Source: DASVCN01 sp040905665
GTDB lineage: Bacteria > Deinococcota > Deinococci > Deinococcales > Trueperaceae
Length of the DNA stretch: 64,000 nt
Reading direction: 5' to 3'
Assembly (NCBI GenBank): GCA_040905665.1
Contig: JBBDRD010000041.1
Location: 1-64,000 of the forward strand
Notes under the pieces: generated by a model
The model's database searches: none
What the model saw: only the letters and a program-made list of their open reading frames with translations
What the model was told of the DNA's origin: nothing
Made by a program: the position numbers and the translations under genes
Part shown: positions 8,168 through 16,311 of the stretch, piece by piece
How positions within the stretch are numbered: the first letter of the stretch is position 1
How the letters are laid out: each line of letters starts with the position of its first letter

Positions 8168-9130
8168 CTATTCGAGAGCGGCGCTGGCGGCAGCGATGTC
8201 GCGCAGGACCTTCCAGTCGCGCTGGTAATCGATCTCGATGAACTGGCTGACGTCGGTGAACTCGGCGCCGAGCTTGGTGCCCTCCCAGTCGAACGTCAGG
8301 AACGCTTCCCTGACCTGGGCGGCGAGGTCGGGGTGGAGGTTATAGATGTGCCCGTAGGCAGTGGAGGGGAAGTTCTGCGATTCGTAGACGATCTTGAGGT
8401 CGTCCATGCTGAGCACGTCCCGATTCACCATCCGCATCAGCACTGTCGAGGCGATCGCCGCCGCTTCGTAGTCGTTGTTCACTACGCCCAGGATCGAGTT
8501 GTCGTGGCCGCCGGAGAAGCTGGTGTCGTAGTCCTCGTCGGCGCGCATGTTCAGCTCGGCGTAGAGCAGTGCGCTGGGGGCCTTGAAACCAGAGTTGGAG
8601 GTGGGGCTCACGAAGGCGACGTTACGTCCGCGCAGATCCTCGAGAGAGTCGATGTCGGAATCGGCCTGGGTGATGACCTGCATGGTGTAGCCGTAGGAGC
8701 GGTCGTCTGCCGCCATGATGGCGACCGGATTGAAGCCCGCTGTGTTCACGCCTTCCTGGGTGGCGCCGGCGGAGAAGCCGGCGACGTGAAGGCGGCCGGC
8801 GCGCATAGCTTCGATCTGGGCGGCATAGCTGCGCACCGGGAAGTAGCTCACGTTGCGGCCGGTCTTCTCGGAGAGGTAGTCGAGGAAGTCGGAGAAGGCA
8901 TCCTGGTAGACGGCCGGGTCCTCGGTCGGCGCGTACGTGAATATGAGCGTGCGCGGGTTGAGCCATTGCTCCTGGTCCGTGGGCACGTCTGCGAGCATGT
9001 CGTTGTCGCGGTCGCAATAACGGATGTCCAGCTCGCCCCGCGGGCAGTCCGCCTGGGCGGAGGCGACGGGAAGTGCCAGCGAAATGGCGAGGAGCAAACC
9101 GAAGAGAAGTCCTGGGATCCTGCTGCGCAT
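8168..9130 (-). CDS. phnD: Phosphonate-type ABC transporter substrate-binding protein
   Basis: A 320-residue periplasmic binding protein. It has a signal peptide (residues about 1-27, ending VASAQA), then LIFTYAPTEDPAVYQDAFSDFLDYLSEKTG and RVSYFPVRSYAAQIEAMRAGRLHVAGFS-type lobes, and the PhnD/TauA-like segment LRGRNVAFVSPTSNSGFKAPSALL. A cysteine-containing insert (CPRGELDIRYCDRDND) follows the signal peptide and could form a disulfide. The start at ATG 9130 has a good AGAAGGAG upstream. It lies second in the operon after the repressor gene. Confidence 0.92.
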   Translation of the reverse strand: MRSRIPGLLFGLLLAISLALPVASAQADCPRGELDIRYCDRDNDMLADVPTDQEQWLNPRTLIFTYAPTEDPAVYQDAFSDFLDYLSEKTGRNVSYFPVRSYAAQIEAMRAGRLHVAGFSAGATQEGVNTAGFNPVAIMAADDRSYGYTMQVITQADSDIDSLEDLRGRNVAFVSPTSNSGFKAPSALLYAELNMRADEDYDTSFSGGHDNSILGVVNNDYEAAAIASTVLMRMVNRDVLSMDDLKIVYESQNFPSTAYGHIYNLHPDLAAQVREAFLTFDWEGTKLGAEFTDVSQFIEIDYQRDWKVLRDIAAASAALE

Positions 9131-9210
9131 CGTTCATCTCCTTCTGAAGTGAGGTTCAGTCAAATCACCGCGAGGGTGACCTGCCTGAGTCGAAACCGCG
9201 TCATGCCTGC

Positions 9211-10014
9211 TCAGGGATCACCCCCCTTCGCGCCATCGGCGCGATCGATCTTCAATGAGAGGTAGTAACGGTCGCCGCGATAGAAGGTCCTGGTGAGGCC
9301 GGCGAGCCGGCCGTCGGCCAGGAAGGTCACACGCGTGATCTTGAGAAGGGCGGTGCCGACGGGTATTCGAAGCAGCTTGGCGAGCTCATCCGGACAGGCG
9401 ACCGCCTCGACCCGCTGGTCGGCCAGCTTCACCTGCACTCCGATGCGCTCCTGAAGCAATCCATAGAAGGACTGTCTGAAATCGGCCTGGCGGAAGTACG
9501 GCTCGAACTCCTCGGCCAGGAAGATGAGGTTGATGCCGATCGGCTCGTCGTTGGCGAAGCGGAGCCGGCGCACCCGGTAGAGGCGTTGCGAGCCGTTGAG
9601 TCCGAGAAGGACACTGTCCTCCTTGGCGGCAGCGACCCACTCCTGGTCCACGATCTCGATCCCCGGTCTGAGGTCGTGGGCCTGGGCGTCCTCGAGGAAC
9701 CCGAGGAGCCGGCTCGCGCTGCGCTCGGCCTTGTCGCTGGAGACGTAGGTGCCCCGCCCGCGCCGCCTGACGATGAAGCCGTTGTGGGTGAGCTCGGCCA
9801 GGGCCTGCCGGACGGTCATTCGTGACACACCGTAAGCCGCGCACAGCTCCCCCTCGGTCGGTATCTGATCGCCTACCGCGAGTTCGCCGGCCTGGATCCT
9901 GCTACGCAGGTCGCCGGCGATTTGCCGATAGATCGGACGGTAGTCCACCACCGAGTTCTCCACTGGAGCCTTGCCTCCATGTCCGGTCGCATGATTGCCT
10001 ATATGTCTAGACAT
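9211..10014 (-). CDS. phnF: GntR/HutC-family repressor of the phn operon
   Basis: A 267-residue regulator. The winged HTH (residues about 25-95) includes IYRQIAGDLRSRIQAGELAVGDQIPTE, SRMTVRQALAELTHNGFIVRRRGRGTYV. A UTRA effector-binding domain follows (GFLEDAQAHDL to TRTFYRGDRYYLS). It is the first gene of the minus-strand phn cluster and probably represses it, with a phosphorylated ligand as inducer. The ATG at 10014 lies at the edge of a palindrome and close behind a TATACT hexamer. A GTG 51 bases further in (VENSVVDYRP) is an alternative start. Confidence 0.85.
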   Translation of the reverse strand: MSRHIGNHATGHGGKAPVENSVVDYRPIYRQIAGDLRSRIQAGELAVGDQIPTEGELCAAYGVSRMTVRQALAELTHNGFIVRRRGRGTYVSSDKAERSASRLLGFLEDAQAHDLRPGIEIVDQEWVAAAKEDSVLLGLNGSQRLYRVRRLRFANDEPIGINLIFLAEEFEPYFRQADFRQSFYGLLQERIGVQVKLADQRVEAVACPDELAKLLRIPVGTALLKITRVTFLADGRLAGLTRTFYRGDRYYLSLKIDRADGAKGGDP

Positions 10015-10026
10015 TTAAAGTATAGC
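10003..10026 (-). promoter_or_regulatory. Promoter and candidate PhnF operator
   Basis: A TATACT hexamer lies four bases before the phnF ATG and is followed by the perfect 12-bp palindrome ATGTCTAGACAT (10003-10014). The GTCTAGAC core is the same as in dre sites bound by other HutC-subfamily regulators (DasR, YvoA/NagR). Binding here would block the start of the phn transcript, giving autorepression. Confidence 0.6.
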
Positions 10027-10181
10027 CCAGCAAGAAGCGGGGTGGCTCTATTCGGATAAGCTGCAATGATCCTGGCGCCGAGTAGCGGGCAGTTCAAACT
10101 GTCGTCGAACCGACAACATCAGGAACGGCGAGCACAAACTTCCCGTCGTCGTTCTTCTGTGCCTCACGTTGTTAAATGTGT

Positions 10182-10208
10182 TGGGCGGTACTGGGATTGA
10201 ACAAGTGG
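10182..10208. repeat. Left attachment-site repeat (tRNA 3'-end fragment)
   Basis: Beginning TGGGCGGTACTGGGATTGAA, this matches the T-arm and acceptor 3' end of the tRNA-Val gene at 22208-22282 with one mismatch in 27 bases, in the same orientation. No other part of a tRNA is present here. It is the expected duplicated att half-site of the element. Confidence 0.75.
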
Positions 10209-10323
10209 CATTGAGGTATCTGAAAGTATGGCAGCGCTCGCCAGACGCAATCTCGAGGGTCTGAACGGTCGCATCGAGCACCGCGCCATCGAACAGTGGC
10301 AAGCGGCGTCCGCCGGCACGGAC

Positions 10324-11072
10324 CTAGTGACCTCCCGCCTTGCCCTCAACTGCGTCGAGGACCTCCCGAGCGTGTTCCGGCAGGTGCACGAGGCGTTAAG
10401 GCAGTCCCGAGCGATTTCCAGGAACAGGTCGAGACGCATCCGCCACACTAACTGGAGGTCGAGACGGTCTGCCCACCACTCGCAGGCCAGATGGAGCGCA
10501 TCGTCCTCCAACCGCGCGCACTTAGTTTCCAGTGACAACCAGCCGGCGCAGCCCCAGTCAAGGATGGCGACGTACTCGCCGTGCTCGTTGAGGAGGATGT
10601 TTCTGGAGTAGGCATCACCGTGTACGAAGACGGGCGGCACATTCACGGCGGGTTCGTCGAGGACGGTCAACAGTCGTGCACGATCAGTGGACGTCCAACC
10701 CGCCTCCTGCGTCGCCTCGATAAGCCACGATCGGCCCCGCCACGCCTGCGAAGCAATCGCCTCGTTCAGGTCCTCGAGTGGATGTGCGTGCAGAAGGGCG
10801 AGATCGCCAAGCATCGTCTGCCAAGCTCTCGGCTTCACCGTCATACCCCTCGATGGTGGGGAGCCAGGTAACCGTTCCCATATGCCGTAGTCCTCGCCCC
10901 ACGCCACTGGCCGCGGCGTTCGCACGCCGGACTTGAGCGCAGCGAGGGCGAGCCGTGCCTCACGAGCATGATTAGTGACGGAGCCCAGGCGAACAACGTG
11001 GTCCTGGGTGGCCCACACCTGGTTGACGGTTCCGCCCGGCAGCGGCCGCAGGGCCCGCGGCGCGTAGGCGAT
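10324..11072 (-). pseudogene. Aminoglycoside-phosphotransferase-family kinase, frameshifted
   Basis: APH-fold small-molecule kinase. The N-terminal LRPLPGGTVNQVW strand pair, the catalytic HGDAYSRNILLNEHGEYVAILDWGCAG (Brenner motif and metal-binding Asp), and a helical C-terminus are recognisable. After ARDCLNA the frame is lost. A single missing base near 10405 restores LVHLPEHAREVLDAVEGKAGGH and a stop at 10324, the natural family ending. The N-terminus also lacks ATG/GTG/TTG upstream of the conserved region; the frame opens after TGA at 11118-11120. It is either a decaying gene or carries an assembly indel. It lies at the left border of the element. Confidence 0.6.
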
Positions 11073-11155
11073 GCTTCTTGAGGAGAGCGGTGGGTCTGCT
11101 GGGGTGAGGCGCTTCCTTCAGGAGGGGCGGAGGCCGATGGCGGTTAGTGAGCAAT

Positions 11156-11460
11156 TCACGAATCACCATGGCGGCTTTCCAGCCACGCTAGGGCGGCCTT
11201 GACTACCGGATCATCCTCGGTCCCGAGATGCCGCCAGTCGACTTGGACTGTTTCGTCGGGGTCGACCCGATTCCAGTGGACGCGGCCCAGGCGGTCGGCC
11301 TCAATGCTTTCGGCAAGCAGCAGCCAGGAGCCGTCTGCTGATCTGATGGGCAGGGCACAGCCAGGTGGTTTATCCCATGAGGGCGAGCCCGGCGGGCTTG
11401 CTCGCGGTCAAGATGGAAGTCCGGCGCCCCACTGCAATAGTAGGTTGCCTCGCTAATCAA
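11156..11460 (-). pseudogene. Hypothetical gene remnant with a probable frameshift
   Basis: Two minus-strand frames look coding in succession: from TTG 11460 the first reads MISEATYYCSGAPDFHLDRE, and from about 11395 a second reads WDKPPGCALPIRSADGSWLL through VDWRHLGTEDDPVVKAALAWLESRHGDS to TGA 11156. The second has no ATG/GTG/TTG of its own, so a single gene with an indel is the simplest reading. I do not recognise the family. Confidence 0.35.
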
Positions 11461-11602
11461 TACACCTTCCGCATGAGTAGTCGGCTGGTTGGCGAAAGTA
11501 GTCGATGGCCATCGCCGAAGTGGGCGAGCAGCTCGCGGATTAGATCGAGCGCCTCGACCGAGTTGAGGCAGCCGGCAATATGCTGACAGAACTCGCTCTT
11601 CA

Positions 11603-12134
11603 CTACAGCCCGAACCGGTTGAGGTTCTTCCAGCCGTACGCTGCTTCGAGATAATCCTGCCCGCCGATATTGATGGTCTTCTCGCCGGCTATCTCTCCGC
11701 CGAGGCGTTTGTAGAACGACTCGGCGGGGTTTCCCTTCAAGGCCCCAGACTCGCATCGAGTTATGTCCGAGCGACCGCAGCCGCTCGACAACGTGCTTCG
11801 TTAGTCTCCGACCTAAGCCTCGACCTTGATGCTCTTTGAGGAGGTAGATGGCGTAGAGTTCTCCCTCGAAGTCCGAGTCATTCTCTCGTTCCGGCCCCCC
11901 CGAGGCAAACCCGACCACTCGTCCGGTGACATCTTCGGCAACGAAAACAAAGCCCGAGCACCGACCAAGTGCTGGGGCATCTATCCGCTGCTGCCAGCTT
12001 GCCTGCCGTTCCTCGAGCGAAAGGTTGGCGAGTACGTGGTCGGGGAGGAGGCCACGGTAGGTAGTGCGCCATGAATCAACATGAACGCGAGCAATTGCGG
12101 GTGCGTCTTCCGGGTCTGCAGCACGAATACTCAT
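11603..12134 (-). pseudogene. GNAT acetyltransferase with a one-base frameshift
   Basis: N-terminal sequence IRAADPEDAPAIARVHVDSWRTTYRGLLPD and the acetyl-CoA loop HQGRGLGRRLT are typical of GNAT proteins of this length (about 175 residues). At SMRVWGLEGKP the frame shifts. Dropping one base from the CCCC run at 11743-11746 gives ALKGNPAESFYKRLGGEIAGEKTINIGG and YGWKNLNRFGL, the expected family C-terminus, to the stop at 11603. A homopolymer indel could be real or a sequencing error. Confidence 0.65.
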
Positions 12135-12152
12135 TGGGTCCCGTGTTTCGTC

Positions 12153-12719
12153 CTAACGCCGTGGCTCACAACCCAGGATCAGGCGGGGAGCATCACGGTC
12201 ATGGAAGCGGAAGCCTTCGCCCAGCACATGCCAACCGCGATTCAGGTAGAACCTGACTGCTGGGTTCTCGTCCTGATTCGTCATCGTAAGCGCCATCGGT
12301 TGCGGTGTGTCGTCGAGGATAGCATCGTGCAACCGGGAGCCAATACCCCGCCCCTGAGCAGCGGGCCGCACTGCAAACTCAACTAGGACGAAGGAGTTCT
12401 GGAACCACCGCTCGACCAGGCCGGCCTTAAGTGCTGGAGTCACCCGGTCGTGCCAGTACTGGCCGGGTCGTGAGATGTAGCCGAAGACGAAGCCCTGCAT
12501 GTGCCCGTGCTGTTCCGCGGCCAGCAGGCGCCAACCTTCGCGACCGGCTTGGCCCTGCAGGCGCCCGACAAATGCGGAAGCGGAACTCTCGGGCTCGTAG
12601 TACGGCGGACCACAAAAAACTTCCTTGTAAATTTCCTCTATCACGGTAGAGGCTCGATGAAGTTCCTCGGGCGATACCGACTTGATGGAAAGCGCACCAT
12701 CAGCTGCCGTGCTTGCCAT
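12153..12719 (-). CDS. GNAT-family N-acetyltransferase
   Basis: About 188 residues from ATG 12719; a TTG at 12734 is also possible. The fold is complete: beta2-beta3 (REGWRLLAAEQHGHMQGFVFGY), beta4 (FVLVEFAVRPAAQ), the acetyl-CoA pyrophosphate loop QGRGIGSRLHDAIL and the C-terminal NPAVRFYLNRGWHVLGEGF. Such proteins acetylate small amines or antibiotics, but the substrate cannot be predicted. It is transcribed in the same direction as the broken GNAT next to it, in the cargo part of the tRNA-Val element. A short Shine-Dalgarno is hard to see. Confidence 0.78.
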   Translation of the reverse strand: MASTAADGALSIKSVSPEELHRASTVIEEIYKEVFCGPPYYEPESSASAFVGRLQGQAGREGWRLLAAEQHGHMQGFVFGYISRPGQYWHDRVTPALKAGLVERWFQNSFVLVEFAVRPAAQGRGIGSRLHDAILDDTPQPMALTMTNQDENPAVRFYLNRGWHVLGEGFRFHDRDAPRLILGCEPRR

Positions 12720-12830
12720 TCTTGACTTTACCAAGCTAGCCGTATATCAAAGCGAGCCGACTAGTAGGGGGCAACTCGAGGCGATTCGTCATGTTGAGGA
12801 TACGGGCGCGTTAATGGAGATCTTGAATCC

Positions 12831-13205
12831 CTAGTTTGGGCTCGTTGTGCCCTCGACTAACTCGAGCCTGAACCCGTCTGGATCCAGGAGGCTAGCGGAT
12901 CGGATGCCCCAGGCTTGCAGCTTCGGTTCCCCAACAAAGGCGACTCCACGTGCTTTGAGGGAGTCGTATGCCTCATCGAGATCAGTGACGCGGAAGTGCA
13001 GGTTGGCGTTGGTTGTTCCCCCGTTCTTGCCGGCGTGAAGCCCAAGGTTGACATTCGGTAGCGCAAGCAGCGCGAAATGCTGTGAGTGGTGAAGGACTTC
13101 AAAACCGAAGGTGTCGCTGTAGAAGGTGGCGCTGATTTCGACGTTAGAGACTCTCAGCGTGATGTAGTCGAGACTTTCGATTGGCGTCGCCGCAGGCTTT
13201 CTGAT
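12831..13205 (-). CDS. VOC-family (glyoxalase/bleomycin-resistance) protein; apparent ATC start
   Basis: A single VOC domain of 124 residues: LDYITLRVSNVEISATFYSD, FALLALPNVNLGLHAG, ANLHFRVTDLDEAYDSL and SASLLDPDGFRLELVEGT. These are the two beta-alpha-beta-beta-beta modules with a terminal metal-ligand Glu. There is no ATG, GTG or TTG anywhere before the first module. The best initiator is ATC 13205, six bases after GGAGGT, giving IRKPAATPIESLDYITLRV. Members of the family bind or modify small electrophiles or antibiotics; no specific activity can be given. It sits in the element's cargo region. Confidence 0.7.
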   Translation of the reverse strand: MRKPAATPIESLDYITLRVSNVEISATFYSDTFGFEVLHHSQHFALLALPNVNLGLHAGKNGGTTNANLHFRVTDLDEAYDSLKARGVAFVGEPKLQAWGIRSASLLDPDGFRLELVEGTTSPN

Positions 13206-13316
13206 GGTCCCACCTCCAGTACACGTCAGCCGGTCAGTTTCGGATGGGAACGGGCACGCGCACCGGTTCTGCGGCCCGCCTACCTACTTTCGATGGAAGC
13301 CCTGGGATAACCGGAC

Positions 13317-13769
13317 TTACTCCAAGAACTTGATGACGTACGCTCTGCCGCTTGCGTCATCGAGGGCCAGGAAGTAGTGCGAGTCCCCGAACTCCAACTC
13401 CCTCACAGTTCCGAAGTCCGAGTTGTTCCGCCACGGCGTCAGCCACGCTCCGCGCTCCTCTAACTCCAGCGGAACGATGAACTCGAGCTCCACCTCTTGG
13501 CGCGTCAACTCGGCCGTACCGAAGTTCGTCCCGTATGACGCGCATGCTGCCAAGGCGTTCTCCGCCTGCAAGCTCTCCACCAGGGCTGGTATACACCTGC
13601 CCTGTACGGCTGAAATCGCGCCGAAGAACAGGTTGAGGACCTCGCGGTCTGCTGTCGACTGCGGCAGGTCCGTAGGCTGCTCGCGCAAACTTCGCACGTT
13701 CTGCCCAAGGCCCAGGTGGGTGAAGGTTAGGAACGCCAACACAAGCACCAGGAGGCGAGTTTTGATCAT
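13317..13769 (-). CDS. Secreted hypothetical protein
   Basis: 150 residues with a clear signal peptide (MIKTRLLVLVLAFLTFTHLG, cleavage near residue 22). The mature domain is rich in acidic residues with a cysteine pair (GRCIPALVE and AACASYG), and the C-terminus reads FALDDASGRAYVIKFLE-like. I recognise no family. It is convergent with the GNAT gene on its left-hand side and may be an exported cargo protein of the element. Confidence 0.6.
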   Translation of the reverse strand: MIKTRLLVLVLAFLTFTHLGLGQNVRSLREQPTDLPQSTADREVLNLFFGAISAVQGRCIPALVESLQAENALAACASYGTNFGTAELTRQEVELEFIVPLELEERGAWLTPWRNNSDFGTVRELEFGDSHYFLALDDASGRAYVIKFLE

Positions 13770-13888
13770 GCGCCATACTAACTCGCCATATAACTGGCTT
13801 ACCGCACCCGATCCCGCCCCGCGACCATGTTGGGCCTATCTCTCTCGTATTAGAGGCGACACCCATACCGTCTAGCGCGTCAGTAGAG

Positions 13889-14377
13889 TTGCTGGTGTGC
13901 ATGTTGGGCGTGGTTCGCTGTCGTGGCGAGGACGGGTATTGCTACTCTCAGGACACCGTGATCAAATACTTGGAAACTGTGGATGGACTTTTGGCGGACG
14001 ATCTTGGCGCCGGCTATTTCGAGCGTTGGCCGAACCCGCCCGACCCTGGTACGCATCTCCAAATTCTGCACGGTAGTAGCCAGGTCGTACTCGCTTTCGA
14101 TGAGGACAGCAGCAAGGTGGTTGGTTTCGTAACCGCAATCAGTGACGGTGTGCTTTGCGCGTACGTCCCTTTGCTAGAAGTCCTCCCCGCCTACCGGCAT
14201 CGAGGTATCGGGTCCGAGTTGCTGCGGCGAATGCTCGAAAGACTCAGTTGCTACTACATGGTCGACCTTGTTTGTGATCCCCATAGGCAGTCGTTCTATG
14301 AGAGGTTCAACATGACCTCTGGCATTGCGATGATCATCCGGCGCGTGGAGAGACAGCACGGGTCCCAAGGTGGATGA
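13889..14377 (+). CDS. GNAT-family N-acetyltransferase
   Basis: Up to 162 residues. RWPNPPDPGTHLQILHGSSQVVLAFDEDSSKVVGFVTAISDGVLCAYVPLLEVLPAYRHRGIGSELLRRMLERL shows beta2-beta4 and the RHRGIGSEL acetyl-CoA loop, and YYMVDLVCDPHRQSFYERF completes the fold. It belongs to the GNAT group with the conserved AISDGVL motif. The start is uncertain: TTG 13889 and ATG 13901 are upstream, and GTG near 13960 would also keep the domain. It is intact, unlike its neighbours. Confidence 0.75.
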   Translation: MLVCMLGVVRCRGEDGYCYSQDTVIKYLETVDGLLADDLGAGYFERWPNPPDPGTHLQILHGSSQVVLAFDEDSSKVVGFVTAISDGVLCAYVPLLEVLPAYRHRGIGSELLRRMLERLSCYYMVDLVCDPHRQSFYERFNMTSGIAMIIRRVERQHGSQGG

Positions 14378-14553
14378 CTCTATGGTCGCCGAGTAAGCGA
14401 TACGCCCGCGTTAATGGAGCTTTCGTGATTGTGACGAGCTTGAATGGCGCAGGGGTCGCTTGCGGCTAAGCAAGTGCGGCGAGAGCTGAGGGCCGCCGCA
14501 ATAGTGTTTGTTAGGGCCGACAACATCTGTAGGGTGGGGTTGCGGAGCACCAG

Positions 14554-14898
14554 GTGTTGTCGACGTTGTTCGAGGAGGGCAAGGGGCTAGCGGATGCCTC
14601 GGCTTACGCACAAGAGAGAGAGGGGACGGCCGATTACAGGGTGGGGTTGATTGTTGCTCGGGTTCGCAAGACGTCGGTGCTCTTGGAGCATGTTGTTGCT
14701 TATGCTTCATGCCCCGTGCCGGAGGGTGGGGAGGGTACGCGTTCGCGGGCGCGGCAGCTCCGTAGTTTCGGTGAGGCGCTGGACACTGCCAAGCGGGGGT
14801 GTCTTCCTTCGGATTTCGAGGAGTCATGCGCGTTGATCCTGCGCTTGATCGAGGAGGGAACTCCGTCGGAGTGGATCCGGCGCATGCGCGCTGATTAG
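14554..14898 (+). CDS. Hypothetical protein
   Basis: 114 residues from GTG 14554, which has GGAG eight bases upstream and a stop codon (TAG) closing the frame just before. The protein is predicted largely helical, with LLEHVVAYASCPVPEGGEG in the centre and a charged tail (SEWIRRMRAD). No family is recognised and it has no signal peptide. It is followed by a 215-base gap before the next gene. Confidence 0.45.
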   Translation: MLSTLFEEGKGLADASAYAQEREGTADYRVGLIVARVRKTSVLLEHVVAYASCPVPEGGEGTRSRARQLRSFGEALDTAKRGCLPSDFEESCALILRLIEEGTPSEWIRRMRAD

Positions 14899-15113
14899 CA
14901 GTCGATCGAGGATGTACGCCGGTGCTAGCCGGTGCTTGAGAGGCATTGGCGGGCTCGGAAGGCGTCTTGGCCGGGGCGCCCCTGGGGGAGCTGGCGCAGC
15001 AACTAGCGGGCGGCATCTGAGGCTGGCCTCGCCTCCCTGGTCTGTTCCGGTATTCACCGAACTTGAACCGGTGTGGTTGGTTCGGGCCTATTCTCTCGTC
15101 AGAGGGGGTGCGC

Positions 15114-15599
15114 ATGGGGAGGGATCAGGTGGTGAGTCTCCCGGTGCTGGTGTTCGCGGGGGCGTTTGGGTTCGCTCAAGCGATGTGCCCAGCATTGGGT
15201 GGTTGGTGGGTGCACGACCTACACGGGCCAGTAGAGAGCGTGATGGTCATCGAAGCCGACGTTGAGGTAGTTCGGTCTTTCGGTGAGGAGCGGGTGGAGA
15301 AACTGGAGCGGCGCCCGGTCGAGTACGTTGAGTTCGACGAGAAGGGGCGCGTCCTCTTGTGGGACGAGTTCCGGGAGGACGCCGTGGGAGTACTGGATTC
15401 GTGGCGCCTGCTGGTGGACCGGGACGATCTCGTAGAGGAGCTCAACTATTTGCTCGACATCATCGAGTCATCTTCCTGCTCCCTGCCGCCACAGGCGACC
15501 TACACCTTCAACCAACTCAAAACCGAATTGGAAGCAAATCTTGGCTGTGACCACCCAGCCGTTCTGCAACTGAGAGCTGTTCTGCACGCAACCAACTAG
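15114..15599 (+). CDS. Probable secreted hypothetical protein
   Basis: 161 residues from ATG 15114, chosen over an upstream GTG because AGAGGGGG precedes it and it yields a plausible signal peptide (SLPVLVFAGAFGFAQAMCP). Several cysteines (MCPALGG, SSSCSLPP, LGCDHPAV) and a helical central part follow. The family is not recognised. Its end overlaps the beginning of the ddrA-like remnant, read in another frame. Confidence 0.5.
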   Translation: MGRDQVVSLPVLVFAGAFGFAQAMCPALGGWWVHDLHGPVESVMVIEADVEVVRSFGEERVEKLERRPVEYVEFDEKGRVLLWDEFREDAVGVLDSWRLLVDRDDLVEELNYLLDIIESSSCSLPPQATYTFNQLKTELEANLGCDHPAVLQLRAVLHATN

Positions 15600-15631
15600 A
15601 ACTCGTCTCTCAACAAGGCGAGGAGGACCAG

Positions 15632-16091
15632 AGGCGCATCATCTGCCGCCTCATGATCCACGGCACTGCGCGCTCCTCGACGGGCGAAGAAGGCGACAGC
15701 CCTGGGGCGATCGCCGGCACAGCCGCGGAAGCTCAAGCATTCAAGCGAGCGTGCAGCAAGTTTGGGCTCGGCCGCCACCTTTATGGGCTTCCTGCCCTCT
15801 GGGTCAACTATGACCGTAAACGACATCGCATCCTAGAAGTGCCAGCGTTAGGTTTGAGCAGACCACCCGACCATAAAGCGCCACTTGGAGCCATCGGCCA
15901 GAAAAGAGCCAGCAATATGCATTTAGAACTTGCCCGCCTGGGACTTGGTCGCAGCAGGCATCACGACTTCGCCAAGTCGAATCCTCAAGTGCGACGTTAA
16001 AACCTTCGCCACCCTGGGTGAGGCAGAAGCAAGAGCGATTTGGAACGCAGCACGAGGCCGGACTCTAGCGGTATCGAGACGGGTGTATTGA
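15632..16091 (+). pseudogene. ddrA: DdrA/Rad52-family protein, truncated and frameshifted
   Basis: The translation RRIICRLMIHGTARSS, then AEAQAFKRACSKFGLGRHLYGLPALWVNYDRKRHRI, matches the core of the DdrA/Rad52/Red-beta-like annealing fold (DNA-end protection in Deinococcus). A LELARLGLGRSRHHDFAKS helical C-terminus follows. That frame stops at 16000. Removing one A near 15980 continues as ILKCDVKTFATLGEAEARAIWNAARG to TGA 16089, the usual DdrA-type ending. The first 60-70 residues of the domain are absent. It is a decayed copy inside the mobile element, not a working gene. Confidence 0.6.
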
Positions 16092-16311
16092 AACCTACAG
16101 TCATGACCGAAACGATGTGTAGACAAGTGCCAGCGTTCCCAGGGCAGCCAGGAGGCCAGCAACGAGCAGCAGCACATCGAGAAGCATGGCGTAAAGGTAT
16201 TGCCCTGGAGGAGAGTGACCGCCCGGCCAAACCCCTACGGTTACACTGTGACACTCCAGAGCCTCGGTGGAACACCGGCGGCGCTTCGCGAACCAGGGAT
16301 ACGGGGGTTGC
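16092..16311. other. Intergenic; possible minus-strand membrane peptide
   Basis: No full gene. On the minus strand a short frame (ATG 16187 to stop 16101) would encode a strongly hydrophobic 28-residue peptide (MLLDVLLLVAGLLAALGTLA and so on). It has no convincing ribosome-binding site. Confidence 0.2.

Noticed and set aside
12800..14425. An integron-type cassette array, suggested by GNAT/VOC/APH cargo
   Set aside because: No attC consensus (RYYYAAC...GTTRRRY) was found, gene orientations are mixed and no integron integrase is present.
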